Source: Enterobacter cloacae
Lineage (GTDB): Bacteria > Pseudomonadota > Gammaproteobacteria > Enterobacterales > Enterobacteriaceae
Direction of reading: 5' to 3'
Length of the DNA stretch: 64,000 bases
NCBI RefSeq assembly: GCF_013375935.1
Contig: NZ_CP056117.1
Coordinates: 3,596,001 to 3,660,000 of the forward strand
Shown piece by piece: positions 35,270 to 44,990 of this stretch (positions within the stretch are counted from its first letter, which is position 1; each line of letters opens with the position of its first letter). Under the pieces are notes generated by a model. It did no database searches and was not told where the DNA came from. It worked only from the letters and a program-made list of their open reading frames with translations. Position numbers and translations under genes: made by a program.

Positions 35270-35905
35270 GTGAATTTTCAGGATATACATACCTATTATC
35301 AGCAGCTCAATATTGGGGGCTTTTTTCCCCAAATCCTTTCTACAGGAGAAGCGTTAACCGTTGGCGCAAATAAAAAGCTAACCGTCGAACCCGGCTATAT
35401 TTATTTCTGTACCGAAGGTTCACTGACGATATTAATGCCGGAAGATGGTTTGAATATTGGCAATACTATTGAATATATGCCGATAGGGCTTATGGAACGG
35501 TATTGCCCGTTAGCGAAGTTTGAATATCGCAGCAGCGCGAAGGTTAAGCTGGTAAAAATTCCCTGTGCCGATTTCGATCGGCTATTTTTGCACGGCGGGC
35601 CAAAGCGCGTGCAGGAGCTGGCCACCATTCTGACCTTCATGTCGATTTTTACTATCGATCTGCATAACGAACGCAGGCAGGTCACCAGCTACCAGACCAT
35701 CAAACCGATGCTGTATCGCTATCTCTACCGGCAGAATACCCACACGGGCGAGAATGAGGGCCTGGCGCTGTTTATCATCAAGCGCACTAACCTGTCGAGA
35801 ACCCACGTGTTTCGCGTGCTGGCGGATCTCAAAGCCGGGGGCTATATCACCATGAAGCGCGGAAAGCTGGTGTCGATCGACAGGCCGCTGCCGGAAGACT
35901 ATTAG
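35270..35905 (+). CDS. IprA/YaiV-like transcriptional regulator (CRP-fold, winged helix)
   Basis: A 211-residue regulator with a CRP-like N-terminal sensor fold (about 15-115) and a C-terminal winged helix (about 150-205). FIIKRTNLSRTHVFRVLADLKAGGYITMKRGKLVSIDR resembles the last 40 residues of E. coli IprA (YaiV), an inhibitor of hydrogen peroxide resistance. The cyclic-nucleotide phosphate-binding cassette is not evident, so cAMP binding is unlikely. The GTG start at 35270 is chosen because ACGAGG precedes it and the promoter lies just upstream. Divergent from the alkyl sulfatase gene, which it may control. Confidence 0.78.
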   Translation: MNFQDIHTYYQQLNIGGFFPQILSTGEALTVGANKKLTVEPGYIYFCTEGSLTILMPEDGLNIGNTIEYMPIGLMERYCPLAKFEYRSSAKVKLVKIPCADFDRLFLHGGPKRVQELATILTFMSIFTIDLHNERRQVTSYQTIKPMLYRYLYRQNTHTGENEGLALFIIKRTNLSRTHVFRVLADLKAGGYITMKRGKLVSIDRPLPEDY

Positions 35906-35949
35906 CGTACCCTGAAGCAGATGCCTCAGGGCATGCTCATGCTGGCCGA

Positions 35950-37947
35950 TTATCGCACCAGGTGCAGGAAGTGCAGATGTTTTTCGTACTGGTCCAGGAT
36001 ATCGTTAATTAACTGCTCCTGGTTCCAGCCCATGACATCGTAATTTTGCCCGCCTTCCTTGAGGTAGATTTCTGCCCGGTAGTACCGGTGCTGCTCCGCC
36101 TGGTTTTCATCGTTGTCCATCGCCGCCAGCGCGAAGGTTGGGGAGTTATAGCCGCGCAGCCTGACTTCATAAATAAAGTTCAGCTCGTTGCCTAAATCCA
36201 CCTCAAGACGAATACGCTCGTCAGACGCGTCGCTGATATGGCTTTGCGTTCCCTGCTTATTCAGCTCCTCCTGAACCAGCACCATGGCCGGCCTGATCAC
36301 CTCTTCCATAAAGCGCTTCACCAGAGAGCGCTTAGGCAGGTAGGCGATGTTGCGCAGACGTCGCTGCCACGGAATGGGGTTGCGGGCCGCCGTCGGCGCG
36401 ATAGTGGCCATGCTCAGGCTCTCGCGCTTGGTCAAATCGCGTCGGAGCGCCTTCAGCAGGCCATAGATCGACACCAGCAGGATCATCGAGAACGGTAGCG
36501 CGCTGGCGATGGTCACGGTTTGCAGTGCGCTCAGTCCACCCGCGAGCAGCAGCGCGATTGCCACAACGCCCATCAGCGCGGCCCAGAAAATGCGCTGCCA
36601 GACGGGGGTATTGGCCTCGCCGCCGGACGCGAGGGTATCCACCACCATCGCCCCGGAGTCAGCGGAGGTCACAAAGAAGACGATGACCATCGCCATGGCG
36701 ATAAATGACAGCACCGACGAGAACGGGAAATGCTCAAGGAAATTAAACAGCGCCAGCGCCACGTCCTGCTGGACGGTATTTGCCAGATCGGACGCGCCCT
36801 TATTCATGATGAGGTAAATGGCGCTGTTGCCGAACACCGTCATCCACATCAGGGTAAAGCCTGCCGGGACGAACAGCACGCCGGTGACAAACTCGCGGAT
36901 GGTTCTGCCGCGGGACACGCGGGCGATGAACATCCCGACAAACGGCGACCACGACAGCCACCAGCCCCAGTACAGCAGCGTCCAGCCCCCCAGCCAGTTG
37001 CTGGACTTCGGTTCATAGGCGTACAGGTTAAACGTTTTGCTCACCAGCTCGGACAGGTAGCCGCCGGTATTTTCCACAAACGATTTCAGCAGCAGCACGG
37101 TTGGCCCGAGGCACAGCACCAGCACCAGCAGCAGCACCGCCAGGCCCAGGTTTAGCTCAGATAAGATACGAATGCCTTTATCCAGGCCGGACACCACGGA
37201 AACGGTCGCCAGCCCGGTAATCAGGACGATCAGGATCACCTGCACGGTATCGTTGATGGGCACGCCAAACAGGTGGTTCAGCCCGGCATTGACCTGCAAT
37301 ACGCCATAGCCTAACGAGGTCGCCACGCCGAATACGGTGCCGATCACCGCGAAGATATCCACCGCATGGCCTATCGGGCCGTAAATACGGTCGCCAATAA
37401 TCGGATACAGCGCCGAACGAAGCGTCAAGGGCAGGCCGTGGCGGTAGCTGAAGAACGCCAGAATCAACGCAACGATGGCGTAGATAGCCCAGGCGTGCAG
37501 CCCCCAGTGGAAGAATGTTAGCCGCATGGCCTCTTTGGCCGCAGCAACCGTTTCAGGCGTCCCCACCGGTGGAGAAAGATAGTGCATCACCGGTTCCGCC
37601 ACGCCGAAGAACATCAGGCCGATCCCCATCCCCGCCGAGAACAGCATCGCGAACCAGGAGTGGTAGCTGAAGTCAGGCTGGGAGTGGTCGGGCCCGAGTT
37701 TAATATCGCCGTAGCGGGACAGGCCGAGGAACGTCACGCTCATCAAAATCAGCGCGACGGCAAGAATGTAAAACCAGCTGGCGTTGGTGAATATTTGCTG
37801 TTGCAGTATTTTAAAGTTTTTATCGGCAACGTCGGGGAAAATCGCGGCAAAGGCGACAAGAAGGAAAATTAACAAAGCAGATGTGTAAAATACCGCTTTG
37901 TTAATCTGGCTTTTGGACTGCTTTGGGATAGTGTCGTTTTCACTCAT
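35950..37947 (-). CDS. BCCT-family betaine/choline/carnitine transporter with long C-terminal tail
   Basis: A 665-residue inner membrane transporter with 12 predicted spans (about 20-515). SAGMGIGLMFFGVAEP is the family substrate/ion motif, and YWGWWLSWSPFVGMFIARVSRGRT is the BCCT signature helix. A soluble C-terminal domain of about 145 residues resembles that of E. coli BetT. In the glycine motif it has GMGIG, as in sodium-coupled BetP, where E. coli BetT has GMGID, so coupling and substrate may differ from BetT. The start at 37947 follows GGAAG; a longer frame from 38046 is not supported. No betA, betB or betI gene is nearby. Confidence 0.87.
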   Translation of the reverse strand: MSENDTIPKQSKSQINKAVFYTSALLIFLLVAFAAIFPDVADKNFKILQQQIFTNASWFYILAVALILMSVTFLGLSRYGDIKLGPDHSQPDFSYHSWFAMLFSAGMGIGLMFFGVAEPVMHYLSPPVGTPETVAAAKEAMRLTFFHWGLHAWAIYAIVALILAFFSYRHGLPLTLRSALYPIIGDRIYGPIGHAVDIFAVIGTVFGVATSLGYGVLQVNAGLNHLFGVPINDTVQVILIVLITGLATVSVVSGLDKGIRILSELNLGLAVLLLVLVLCLGPTVLLLKSFVENTGGYLSELVSKTFNLYAYEPKSSNWLGGWTLLYWGWWLSWSPFVGMFIARVSRGRTIREFVTGVLFVPAGFTLMWMTVFGNSAIYLIMNKGASDLANTVQQDVALALFNFLEHFPFSSVLSFIAMAMVIVFFVTSADSGAMVVDTLASGGEANTPVWQRIFWAALMGVVAIALLLAGGLSALQTVTIASALPFSMILLVSIYGLLKALRRDLTKRESLSMATIAPTAARNPIPWQRRLRNIAYLPKRSLVKRFMEEVIRPAMVLVQEELNKQGTQSHISDASDERIRLEVDLGNELNFIYEVRLRGYNSPTFALAAMDNDENQAEQHRYYRAEIYLKEGGQNYDVMGWNQEQLINDILDQYEKHLHFLHLVR

Positions 37948-38129
37948 ATAGTGTCTTCCATAAACGCATTGACCGCTCTGAATGAGAGGCATGATCTGCG
38001 TCAGGGTAACAAAATACCTGTGTGAATGCAGGTCAGATTCGTTCAAATATACACTATCCCGCAGCGGGATTATTTATCGCGCGTTAGCTCTTCCTCATGC
38101 CGGTGTATTATCACGTACGCGAGAAAGGG

Positions 38130-38735
38130 TTAATTATCCCGGCCTGACGACTTTGGCCGTAAATTCTCATCGAAAACCAGCCGCTGGCGTCCGGGCTCCT
38201 CTTCTCGCAGCGGCTCAACCTGGTGCAGGGTTCGCCTGCAGCGTTCCACCAGCACCTGATACTCCCGCGTGCCCTGCTTTTTCCACTCCATCTCCTGGGC
38301 GCACAGCTCACGGATGGCCTTCGCCGGACTGCCGATAATCAGATGATTAGCGGGCATCTCCGCCCTGGCCTTCACAAACGCCGCTGCGCCGACGATGCTG
38401 TTTTCTCCAATTGTCGCCCCGTCCATGACCACCGCATTCATCCCCACCAGCGCGTTGCGGCGGATGATACAGCCGTGAAGAATGGCGCTATGGCCGATAT
38501 GCCCGTCCTCTTCCACCACGGTGTCCTGCTCCGGGAACCCGTGCATCACGCAGTTATCCTGAATGTTGGCGCCATCCTTCACCACGATACGGCCAAAATC
38601 ACCGCGCAGGCTGGCGTTGGGGCCAACGTAAACGCCTTTACCGAGGATCACGTCGCCGATCAGCACCGCCGTCGGATGAACGTAGCTCTCTTCAGGCACC
38701 ACCGGCGTCAGGCCATCAATTTGATAAACGGGCAT
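38130..38735 (-). CDS. paaY: PaaY, gamma-carbonic-anhydrase-like thioesterase
   Basis: A 201-residue left-handed beta-helix protein with hexapeptide repeats ([22 protein letters not shown], then [29 protein letters not shown]). The His residues in [14 protein letters not shown] and HGC match the gamma-carbonic anhydrase zinc site. In the E. coli paa system PaaY is a thioesterase that removes toxic CoA adducts formed when the pathway stalls and assists regulation by PaaX. It sits 9 bases downstream of paaX, forming the separate paaXY unit. Cytoplasmic, full length. Confidence 0.95.
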   Translation of the reverse strand: MPVYQIDGLTPVVPEESYVHPTAVLIGDVILGKGVYVGPNASLRGDFGRIVVKDGANIQDNCVMHGFPEQDTVVEEDGHIGHSAILHGCIIRRNALVGMNAVVMDGATIGENSIVGAAAFVKARAEMPANHLIIGSPAKAIRELCAQEMEWKKQGTREYQVLVERCRRTLHQVEPLREEEPGRQRLVFDENLRPKSSGRDN

Positions 38736-38744
38736 AGCATCTCC

Positions 38745-39671
38745 TTACGTGATATTCAGACCACCAAAGCGCTGGTGATAAAGCGTGCCGGGTGCGGGCA
38801 GTTCGCCCACCGAGGTTTCCCCCTTCTCGCTGACGAACGCCAGAGCGCCCGCCGCCACGCGCTGGTAAATATTGATGCACAGCTGCCGCGCGCTTTGCCC
38901 CGCCCAGTGCGCGGGCAGTAGCTCTTCGGGCAACAGCGGATCCTTTAGCACCACGCGACGATAAAAATGAATCAGCAGCAGCTGGATCTGGAAGCAGCGC
39001 TCCGGGGTCATATCCCCCGGCGACGCTTCCTTCAGCAGCGGCAGCAGCGGACGAAACGAGTCGATAAACGTCTCGTACATCGCGTTTTGTTCGGTAAGCT
39101 GCCAGCACTCCTCCACGCGGGATCGCAATGCCGCGCGCGACAGGGCCAGCGGCGAATGGGCCTCAAAGAAGATGACGTTTTCCGCCACGCCCGCGTCGTG
39201 CAGCAGGGACTGCACGTCCGCCAGGTTCTGCGACGGCGAGGCCATCAGGCTTGGTGCCAGCGTGCCGAATCCCTGCCAGATGAGCTGTTTTTTCACGTCC
39301 GCGAGGGTGGTTTTATCCAGCCCCTCGGAGAGCAGCAGCAGCCATTTGCCGTCCCACGCCGGCAGCTCCGCGCGATAAATTTTGTTCTCCGCGCGCCGCG
39401 TCAGGCGTAACCCCTTGTCGCTGAGGCGGTAAAAGCTGCGTCGTCCAATGCGCGACACGTCCAGCCAGCCCTCTTTATTGAGGCGGAACAGCGCGGTGCG
39501 CACAAATCGTTCGCCGAACCCCATCCCCTCCAGCAGGGCCGCCAGGCTGCCGAGCCAGATCTCGCCCCCGCGATGGGAAAGCGCATCGCCGTAAAGGGAA
39601 GCGATAAGCGAGGTCCCGCTGATGGGAACGGAGCTGACCGCGTGCTGGATAAAGGCGTCAAGTTTATTCAT
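38745..39671 (-). CDS. paaX: PaaX, phenylacetyl-CoA-responsive repressor
   Basis: A 308-residue GntR-like winged-helix repressor, highly similar to E. coli PaaX (316 residues) but ending earlier, at RFGGLNIT. The N-terminal DNA-binding region (about 15-75) includes GGEIWLGSLAALLEG and FVRTALFRLNKEGWLDVSRIGRRSFY. The C-terminal domain senses phenylacetyl-CoA. The start is set at the second ATG (MNKLDAFIQ) to match E. coli MSKLDTFIQ; an ATG three codons upstream (39680) is equally possible. It represses the paaZ and paaA operons. A TGATTC/GAATCA pair spans its own start region, suggesting autoregulation. Confidence 0.94.
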   Translation of the reverse strand: MNKLDAFIQHAVSSVPISGTSLIASLYGDALSHRGGEIWLGSLAALLEGMGFGERFVRTALFRLNKEGWLDVSRIGRRSFYRLSDKGLRLTRRAENKIYRAELPAWDGKWLLLLSEGLDKTTLADVKKQLIWQGFGTLAPSLMASPSQNLADVQSLLHDAGVAENVIFFEAHSPLALSRAALRSRVEECWQLTEQNAMYETFIDSFRPLLPLLKEASPGDMTPERCFQIQLLLIHFYRRVVLKDPLLPEELLPAHWAGQSARQLCINIYQRVAAGALAFVSEKGETSVGELPAPGTLYHQRFGGLNIT

Positions 39672-39672
39672 A

Positions 39673-39710
39673 TGATTCATTCTGTTGTGATTTTTTTCCT
39701 GGATGAATCA
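39673..39710. promoter_or_regulatory. Candidate PaaX site at the paaX promoter
   Basis: TGATTC (39673-39678) and GAATCA (39705-39710) form an inverted pair with a 26-base spacer around the paaX start. The same half-sites occur upstream of paaA and paaZ. Confidence 0.5.
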
Positions 39711-39731
39711 TAGCACAGGAATCTGGGATCG

Positions 39732-39810
39732 ACCCTCACCCTAACCCTCTCCCAAAGGGAGAGGGAACTCAATACACCCTCTCCCTGTGGGAGAGGGCTG
39801 GGGTGAGGGA
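39732..39810. repeat. Intergenic CCCTCTCCC/GGGAGAGGG palindromic repeat, copy 2
   Basis: CCCTCACCCTAACCCTCTCCC, GGGAGAGGG, then CCCTCTCCC and GGGAGAGGGCTGGGGTGAGGG. The outer segments are inverted copies, giving a nested palindrome in the paaK-paaX gap, where it may separate the catabolic operon from paaXY. Confidence 0.75.
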
Positions 39811-39813
39811 AAT

Positions 39814-41130
39814 TCAACCGTTGGCGGCCACTTTACGCAAATCAAACACCCGGCAGGCTTTACCCTCCGAGCGGGGAATGCTGCCGCAGTTCACAATCAT
39901 CACATCGGTTGAGATCCCCACCATAGACTTAATACGGTGGCGCAGCTGGTGGCAGACCTGACAGCGCTGCTCGTGCGTTAACGTTAAGCTACTCTGCTTT
40001 AGCTCAACCTTCACCGAAAGTGAATCAAGATGCCCGCGACGGTTCACCTCCAGCTGATAGTGCGGCGAAAGGTGTTCAAACTTGACGATCTCTTCTTCCA
40101 GCTGTGACGGGAAGACGTTAACGCCGCGAATGATGAGCATGTCGTCGCTACGCCCGCTGATGCGGTCCATCCTGCGCATGGTGCGCGCGGTGCCCGGCAG
40201 CAGGCGCGTCAGATCGCGGGTGCGGTAGCGGATCACCGGCAGCGCCTCTTTGGTGAGTGTAGTGAACAGCAGTTCGCCCTGCTCGCCGTCGGCCAGTGGC
40301 GCGCCGTCATTCGGGTTGACGATCTCCGGGTAGAAGTGATCTTCCCAGATGGTCGGGCCGTCAGCGGTTTCGAGACACTCCATCGCTACCCCCGGGCCCA
40401 TCACTTCGGAGAGACCATAGATGTCCAGCGCGGTAATGCCCAGCCGTTTTTCAATTTCACGGCGCATCGCCTGCGTCCACGGCTCGGCGCCAAACACGCC
40501 GACGCGCAGGGAGCAGGCGCTGGCGTCACCGCCCATCTGGCGCTCCAGCTCTTCGATCAGGTTCAGGCAATAGGACGGCGTAACCATGATCATGTCCGGC
40601 TGGAAATCGCGGATCAGCTGCGCCTGCTTCTCCGTCTGGCCGCCGGACATCGGGATCACCGTCGCCCCCAGACGCTCGGCACCGTAGTGCGCGCCCAGAC
40701 CGCCGGTAAACAGCCCGTAACCGTAGGCCACGTGAATTTTATCCTTCGCGCTGCCCCCGGCGGCGCGCAGGGAGCGGGCGACGATATTGGCCCAGTTGTC
40801 GATGTCATTTTGGGTATAGCCCACCACGGTCGGCTTCCCGGTGGTGCCGGACGAGGCGTGGATGCGCACCACCTGCTCCATCGGCACCGCAAAGGTATCG
40901 AACGGGTAGTTGTCGCGCAGATCCTGCTTGGTGGTGCACGGGAATTTTTGCAGGTCCGCCAGCTCGTTAAAATCGTCAGGGTGAACGCCCGCCGCGTCAA
41001 ACTTGCATTTGTACATCGGAACGTTGCTGTAGGCGTGGTTCAGCGTCCACTTCAGGCGCGCGGTCTGCAGGGCCTGTAATTCATCAACGGACGCGGTTTC
41101 GATCGGGTCAAGCTTTGTTGTATTTATCAT
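39814..41130 (-). CDS. paaK: Phenylacetate-CoA ligase PaaK
   Basis: A 438-residue cytoplasmic AMP-forming ligase that activates phenylacetate with CoA and ATP, the entry step of the pathway and the source of the PaaX inducer. The P-loop HASSGTTGKPT (about 91-101) and DIYGLSEVMGPGVAMEC (about 235-251) are typical, and the hinge segment YRTRDLTRLLPG (about 301) precedes the C-terminal domain. Full length against E. coli PaaK (437 residues). It is the last catabolic gene of the leftward paaA-K operon, 26 bases after paaJ. Confidence 0.97.
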   Translation of the reverse strand: MINTTKLDPIETASVDELQALQTARLKWTLNHAYSNVPMYKCKFDAAGVHPDDFNELADLQKFPCTTKQDLRDNYPFDTFAVPMEQVVRIHASSGTTGKPTVVGYTQNDIDNWANIVARSLRAAGGSAKDKIHVAYGYGLFTGGLGAHYGAERLGATVIPMSGGQTEKQAQLIRDFQPDMIMVTPSYCLNLIEELERQMGGDASACSLRVGVFGAEPWTQAMRREIEKRLGITALDIYGLSEVMGPGVAMECLETADGPTIWEDHFYPEIVNPNDGAPLADGEQGELLFTTLTKEALPVIRYRTRDLTRLLPGTARTMRRMDRISGRSDDMLIIRGVNVFPSQLEEEIVKFEHLSPHYQLEVNRRGHLDSLSVKVELKQSSLTLTHEQRCQVCHQLRHRIKSMVGISTDVMIVNCGSIPRSEGKACRVFDLRKVAANG

Positions 41131-41156
41131 CGCAGGGTACTCACATTATTGTTCGC

Positions 41157-42362
41157 TCAAACACGCTCAAGGATCATGGCAATGCCCTGACCCACACCGA
41201 TGCACATCGTACACAGCGCGTAGCGCCCGCCGCGTCGGTGCAATTCATTGCCTGCGGCCAGCGCCAGTCTGGCACCGCTCATGCCCAGCGGGTGGCCCAG
41301 CGCGATCGCCCCGCCGTTCGGGTTGACGTGCTCCGCGTCATCCGGCAGGCCCAGCTGGCGCAGCACGCCCAGCGCCTGTGCGGCAAAGGCTTCGTTAAGC
41401 TCAATGACGTCCATATCGGCGATACTGAGCCCGGCGCGCTCCAGCACCCTGCGGGTGGCCGGAACCGGGCCCAGCCCCATCAGACGCGGCTCTACCCCCG
41501 CGGTTGCCATTGCCACAACGCGGGTGCGCGGGGTTAATCCCTGGGCCAGCGCCATCTGCTCGCTGGCGACAATCAGCGCCGCAGCGCCGTCGTTCACGCC
41601 GGACGCGTTCCCCGCCGTAATCACGCCGTTCTTACGAAACGGGGTTTTCAGCGCGGCCAGCTGTTCAAGCGTGGTCTCCGCGCGCGGATGCTCATCCTCC
41701 GCCACCTCCGTCACCGCCCCTTTTTTGCCGGGCACCTGAACCGGCACAATCTCCTGCGCCAGAACGCCGTTCTGCTGCGCCCACGCGGTGCGCTGCTGGC
41801 TGCGTAGGGCAAACGCGTCCTGATCGGCACGGCTGATATTTAACAATTCAGCTACATTCTCTGCCGTTTCCGGCATGCTGTCAGTTCCGTATTGCTGATG
41901 CATGAGCGGATTCACAAATCGCCAGCCGATGGTGGTGTCGAAGATTTCCGCCTGACGCTGGAACGCCGCCGTGGCCTTACCCATCACGAAAGGCGCGCGG
42001 GACATGGACTCCACGCCGCCGGCGATCAGCAAATCGCCCTCTCCGGCCTTGACGGCGCGCGCCGCAAAGCCAAGCGCGTCCAGGCCTGAACCGCACAGAC
42101 GGTTAATGGTGGTAGCAGAAACCGCGTGCGGGAGCCCGGCGAGCAGCGCCGACATGCGCGCCACGTTGCGGTTATCTTCCCCGGCCTGATTCGCGCAGCC
42201 GAAGATCAGGTCATCTATCCGCTCGAGGTCAAGCTGCGGGTACCGCGCCAGCAGCGCGCGCAGCGGCACGGCGCCTAAATCATCAGCGCGCACGCCGGAC
42301 AGGCTGCCGCCGTATCGACCGATTGGGGTACGAACACCATCACAAATAAATGCGTCACGCAT
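41157..42362 (-). CDS. paaJ: 3-oxoadipyl-CoA/3-oxo-5,6-dehydrosuberyl-CoA thiolase PaaJ
   Basis: A 401-residue thiolase. The acylated Cys90 lies in [11 protein letters not shown], His in [10 protein letters not shown] (about 357), and the second catalytic Cys in MCIGVGQG (about 387). In the paa pathway it cleaves two 3-oxoacyl-CoA intermediates, releasing acetyl-CoA and finally succinyl-CoA. Full length. Its start codon shares one base with the paaI stop, indicating tight coupling. Confidence 0.96.
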   Translation of the reverse strand: MRDAFICDGVRTPIGRYGGSLSGVRADDLGAVPLRALLARYPQLDLERIDDLIFGCANQAGEDNRNVARMSALLAGLPHAVSATTINRLCGSGLDALGFAARAVKAGEGDLLIAGGVESMSRAPFVMGKATAAFQRQAEIFDTTIGWRFVNPLMHQQYGTDSMPETAENVAELLNISRADQDAFALRSQQRTAWAQQNGVLAQEIVPVQVPGKKGAVTEVAEDEHPRAETTLEQLAALKTPFRKNGVITAGNASGVNDGAAALIVASEQMALAQGLTPRTRVVAMATAGVEPRLMGLGPVPATRRVLERAGLSIADMDVIELNEAFAAQALGVLRQLGLPDDAEHVNPNGGAIALGHPLGMSGARLALAAGNELHRRGGRYALCTMCIGVGQGIAMILERV

Positions 42363-42784
42363 CAGGCTTCTCCTGTCACACTGCCGCCGGTGCGGTGGGA
42401 TTTCCCGCGAAAGAGAGCGACGGTTTTCTGTTGTTGGTTTTGAATTTCAATGTCGTATACGCCGGTCAGCCTGCCCTGATGCTTTACCCGCGCGGTGGCG
42501 GTGAGCTTATCCCCGGCGAAGCCCGGACGCAGAAAGTCGATGGAGCAGCCAGAGGCCACCGCCGCCAGCCCCTGGCTGTTGCAGGCGTAGGCAAAGGCGG
42601 TATCGGCCAGCGAGAACAGCTGGCCGCCGTGGCAGGTCTGATGGCCGTTGAGCATCTGCGGCGTGACGGTCATCGTGACCACCGCATAGCCTTCGTCCAT
42701 TTCGATAATGTCGATACCAAGCGCCCGGGCGCAGGCGTCCCGTTCATACATGGCACGGGCGTTGTGCCAGGCGTTATGACTCAT
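42362..42784 (-). CDS. paaI: Hydroxyphenylacetyl-CoA thioesterase PaaI
   Basis: A 140-residue hotdog-fold acyl-CoA thioesterase. MLNGHQTCHGGQLFSLADTAFAYACN (about 42-67) holds the active-site Asn, Gly and Asp characteristic of PaaI. It hydrolyses ring-hydroxylated phenylacetyl-CoA side products to free CoA. It overlaps paaH by 11 bases and paaJ by one. The length matches E. coli PaaI. Confidence 0.95.
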   Translation of the reverse strand: MSHNAWHNARAMYERDACARALGIDIIEMDEGYAVVTMTVTPQMLNGHQTCHGGQLFSLADTAFAYACNSQGLAAVASGCSIDFLRPGFAGDKLTATARVKHQGRLTGVYDIEIQNQQQKTVALFRGKSHRTGGSVTGEA

Positions 42785-44201
42785 GACTACTCTCCAGAAG
42801 CGCGCGCTGGCGCAGCAGTGAACAGGGGCGATAGCGTTCTTCGCCGTAGTGACGTTGCAGGTTCTCCAGCAGCGCTAACAGACGCTGCCAGCCAAGACGC
42901 TCGCCCCAGGCAATCGGGCCGCAGGGGTAGTTCACCCCTAAGCGCATGGCGGTATCGATGTCTTTTTCGCTGGCAACCCCTTTTTGCAGCGCGTCCAGCG
43001 CTTCGTTGGCAATCATCGCCACCGTGCGCCAGACCAGCAGGCCGGGGTAATCGGCAATCTGCACCACCCGCTTCCCCTGGTGCTGCAACCAGTGAATGGC
43101 CTTCTGCGTGGCGGAGTGCGGGTTGCCAGACGCTGCGGCAATCACGGCCACGTCGCGCTCGATGCGGTCAACCACCACGACCGGCCGACCGTGGCGCAGC
43201 GCCAGGGACTGAGCGGTTTCACCCTGCGTTTCAATCAGCAGCAGCTCGTCGATTTCCGTGACACCGTCACTTCTTCGCTGGGCGCGCATCGGGCTGAAGC
43301 TGTCGCTAACCGGCGCGAGCCAGCTGACGGCAGGCTTTTCTTCCTGCCAGCGGTAGACACCCTGCCCGCTTTTTTTGCCCAGACGCCCCGCCAGCACCAG
43401 CTCCTGCTGCACCAGCGACGGCAGAAACCGGCGCTCCTGCCAGAAGGCGTTAAACACGGAGCAGGTCACCGCAAAGTTGACGTCCTGACCAATCATGTCC
43501 GTCAGCTCGAGCGGCCCCATCGGGAAGCCACCGCCGTCCCGCAGGGCGGCGTCAATCACCTCCGGCGCCGCCACCTGCTCTTCCAGCGCGCGCCACGCTT
43601 CGGAATAGAAAGGACGCGCCACCCGGTTGACGATAAAACCCGGCGTGGACTGGCAGCGTACCGGCTGTTTTCCCCAGTTCAGCGCCAGCTCGCAGAGGGT
43701 ATCGGCCACTTCCGCCGAGGTTGCCAGCCCGCTGACCACCTCCACCAGCTTCATCACCGGCGCGGGGTTAAAGAAGTGCAGCCCGGCGACGCGCTCGGGA
43801 TGGCTAACCTCCGCCGCAATGGCGGTAACGGAGATGGATGAGGTGTTGCTGGCGAGCAGCGCCTGCGGCGGGCATACCTCTGCCAGCTGGTTAAACAGCG
43901 CTTTTTTCACCTCCAGACGCTCAGAGGCCGCCTCGATCACCAGATCGGCCTGCGCCAGGGCATTGATCTTCGTCACAGGGGTCAGGCGGGCCAGGATTTG
44001 TTCCCCGGCTTCGGCAGAGAGTTTTCCGCGCGAAACGCGAGAGGACAGGCGCTGGCGAATGCCGTCAATGGCGCGGGAGATGGCCGAAGCGTCAATGTCG
44101 TACACCAGCACCGGATGACCGTGGCTGGCCGCCACCTCGGCAATCCCGGCACCCATGGTGCCGCTGCCGATCACGGCGACCGTGTGAATGTTCGTCGCCA
44201 T
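42774..44201 (-). CDS. paaH: 3-hydroxyadipyl-CoA dehydrogenase PaaH
   Basis: A 475-residue NAD-dependent 3-hydroxyacyl-CoA dehydrogenase, the same length as in E. coli. GSGTMGAGIAEVAASHGH (about 12-29) is the NAD motif and VAGLHFFNPAPVMKLVEVV (about 135-153) the catalytic His segment. A second, shorter dehydrogenase C-terminal domain occupies about 380-470 (NEALDALQKGVASEKDID). The start at 44201 is chosen from homology; a longer frame from 44303 would overlap paaG by 100 bases. Confidence 0.96.
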   Translation of the reverse strand: MATNIHTVAVIGSGTMGAGIAEVAASHGHPVLVYDIDASAISRAIDGIRQRLSSRVSRGKLSAEAGEQILARLTPVTKINALAQADLVIEAASERLEVKKALFNQLAEVCPPQALLASNTSSISVTAIAAEVSHPERVAGLHFFNPAPVMKLVEVVSGLATSAEVADTLCELALNWGKQPVRCQSTPGFIVNRVARPFYSEAWRALEEQVAAPEVIDAALRDGGGFPMGPLELTDMIGQDVNFAVTCSVFNAFWQERRFLPSLVQQELVLAGRLGKKSGQGVYRWQEEKPAVSWLAPVSDSFSPMRAQRRSDGVTEIDELLLIETQGETAQSLALRHGRPVVVVDRIERDVAVIAAASGNPHSATQKAIHWLQHQGKRVVQIADYPGLLVWRTVAMIANEALDALQKGVASEKDIDTAMRLGVNYPCGPIAWGERLGWQRLLALLENLQRHYGEERYRPCSLLRQRALLESSHES

Positions 44202-44202
44202 C

Positions 44203-44988
44203 TTATTTCCCCGTAAAGCGCGGAGCGCGTTTCGCGAGGAAAGCGCCGACGCCCTCCCGGTAGTCGTCGCTGCGTCCGGCAAGCCGTTGGTAATCCCGCT
44301 CAAGATCGAGCTGAGCGTCCAGCGTGTTGGTTTCCGCGGCGTTAATCGCCCGCTTGATCAGCCCCAGCCCGAACGTGGGCTGAGAGGCGAAATGCAGCGC
44401 CATCTGCTGCGCGGTAGCGGAGAGCTGCTCGTCGTCCACCACCTGCCAGATCATTCCCCAGTCCTGCGCCTGTTCGGCGCTGAGCTTATCCCCCAGCAGC
44501 GCCAGCCCCATGGCGCGGGCGCGTCCGGCAACGCGCGGCAGGAACCAGGTGCCGCCGCAGTCCGGCACCAGCCCGAGCCTGCTGAAGGCCATCACAAAGG
44601 TGGCCGAGCGGGCGGCGATCGCCATGTCGCAGCCGAGCGCCAGCGTCGCACCGGCCCCTGCCGCCACGCCGTTCACCGCACATATCACCGGCTTCGGCAG
44701 CTTTGCCAGGCGGCGCACCAGCGGGTTGTAAAAGGTTTCAACGGACATGCCCAGATCGGGCGCGGGGCCGTTCGGGTCAACGTTACGGTCGTTAAGATCC
44801 TGCCCGGCGCAAAAGCCGCGCCCGGCGCCGGTAATCAGCAGGCAGCGGATGGCGTCATCGCGCTCAGCCTGCTTCAGGCACTCGGATAGCTGCTGGTGCA
44901 TTGCGTCGTTAAAGCTGTTCAGGCGCTCGGGGCGGTTCAGCGTAATGGTCATTACGCCCTGCTCTACATGGCTCAGAATAAATTCCAC
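44203..44988 (-). CDS. paaG: Ring-1,2-epoxyphenylacetyl-CoA isomerase PaaG
   Basis: A 261-residue crotonase-fold enzyme. It converts the ring epoxide to the oxepin-CoA and later isomerises a double bond in the ring-opened product. GRGFCAGQDLND (about 56-67) and NGVAAGAGATLALGCD (about 105-120) form the oxyanion hole; FSRLGLVPDCGGTWFLPR (about 133-150) carries the conserved Asp of PaaG-type enzymes. One base separates its stop from the paaH start. Confidence 0.96.
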   Translation of the reverse strand: MEFILSHVEQGVMTITLNRPERLNSFNDAMHQQLSECLKQAERDDAIRCLLITGAGRGFCAGQDLNDRNVDPNGPAPDLGMSVETFYNPLVRRLAKLPKPVICAVNGVAAGAGATLALGCDMAIAARSATFVMAFSRLGLVPDCGGTWFLPRVAGRARAMGLALLGDKLSAEQAQDWGMIWQVVDDEQLSATAQQMALHFASQPTFGLGLIKRAINAAETNTLDAQLDLERDYQRLAGRSDDYREGVGAFLAKRAPRFTGK

Positions 44989-44990
44989 AG

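Noticed and set aside
35950-37947. Choline-to-betaine (bet) operon around the BCCT gene
   Set aside because: No betA, betB or betI in the window; neighbours are an IprA-like regulator and paaY.
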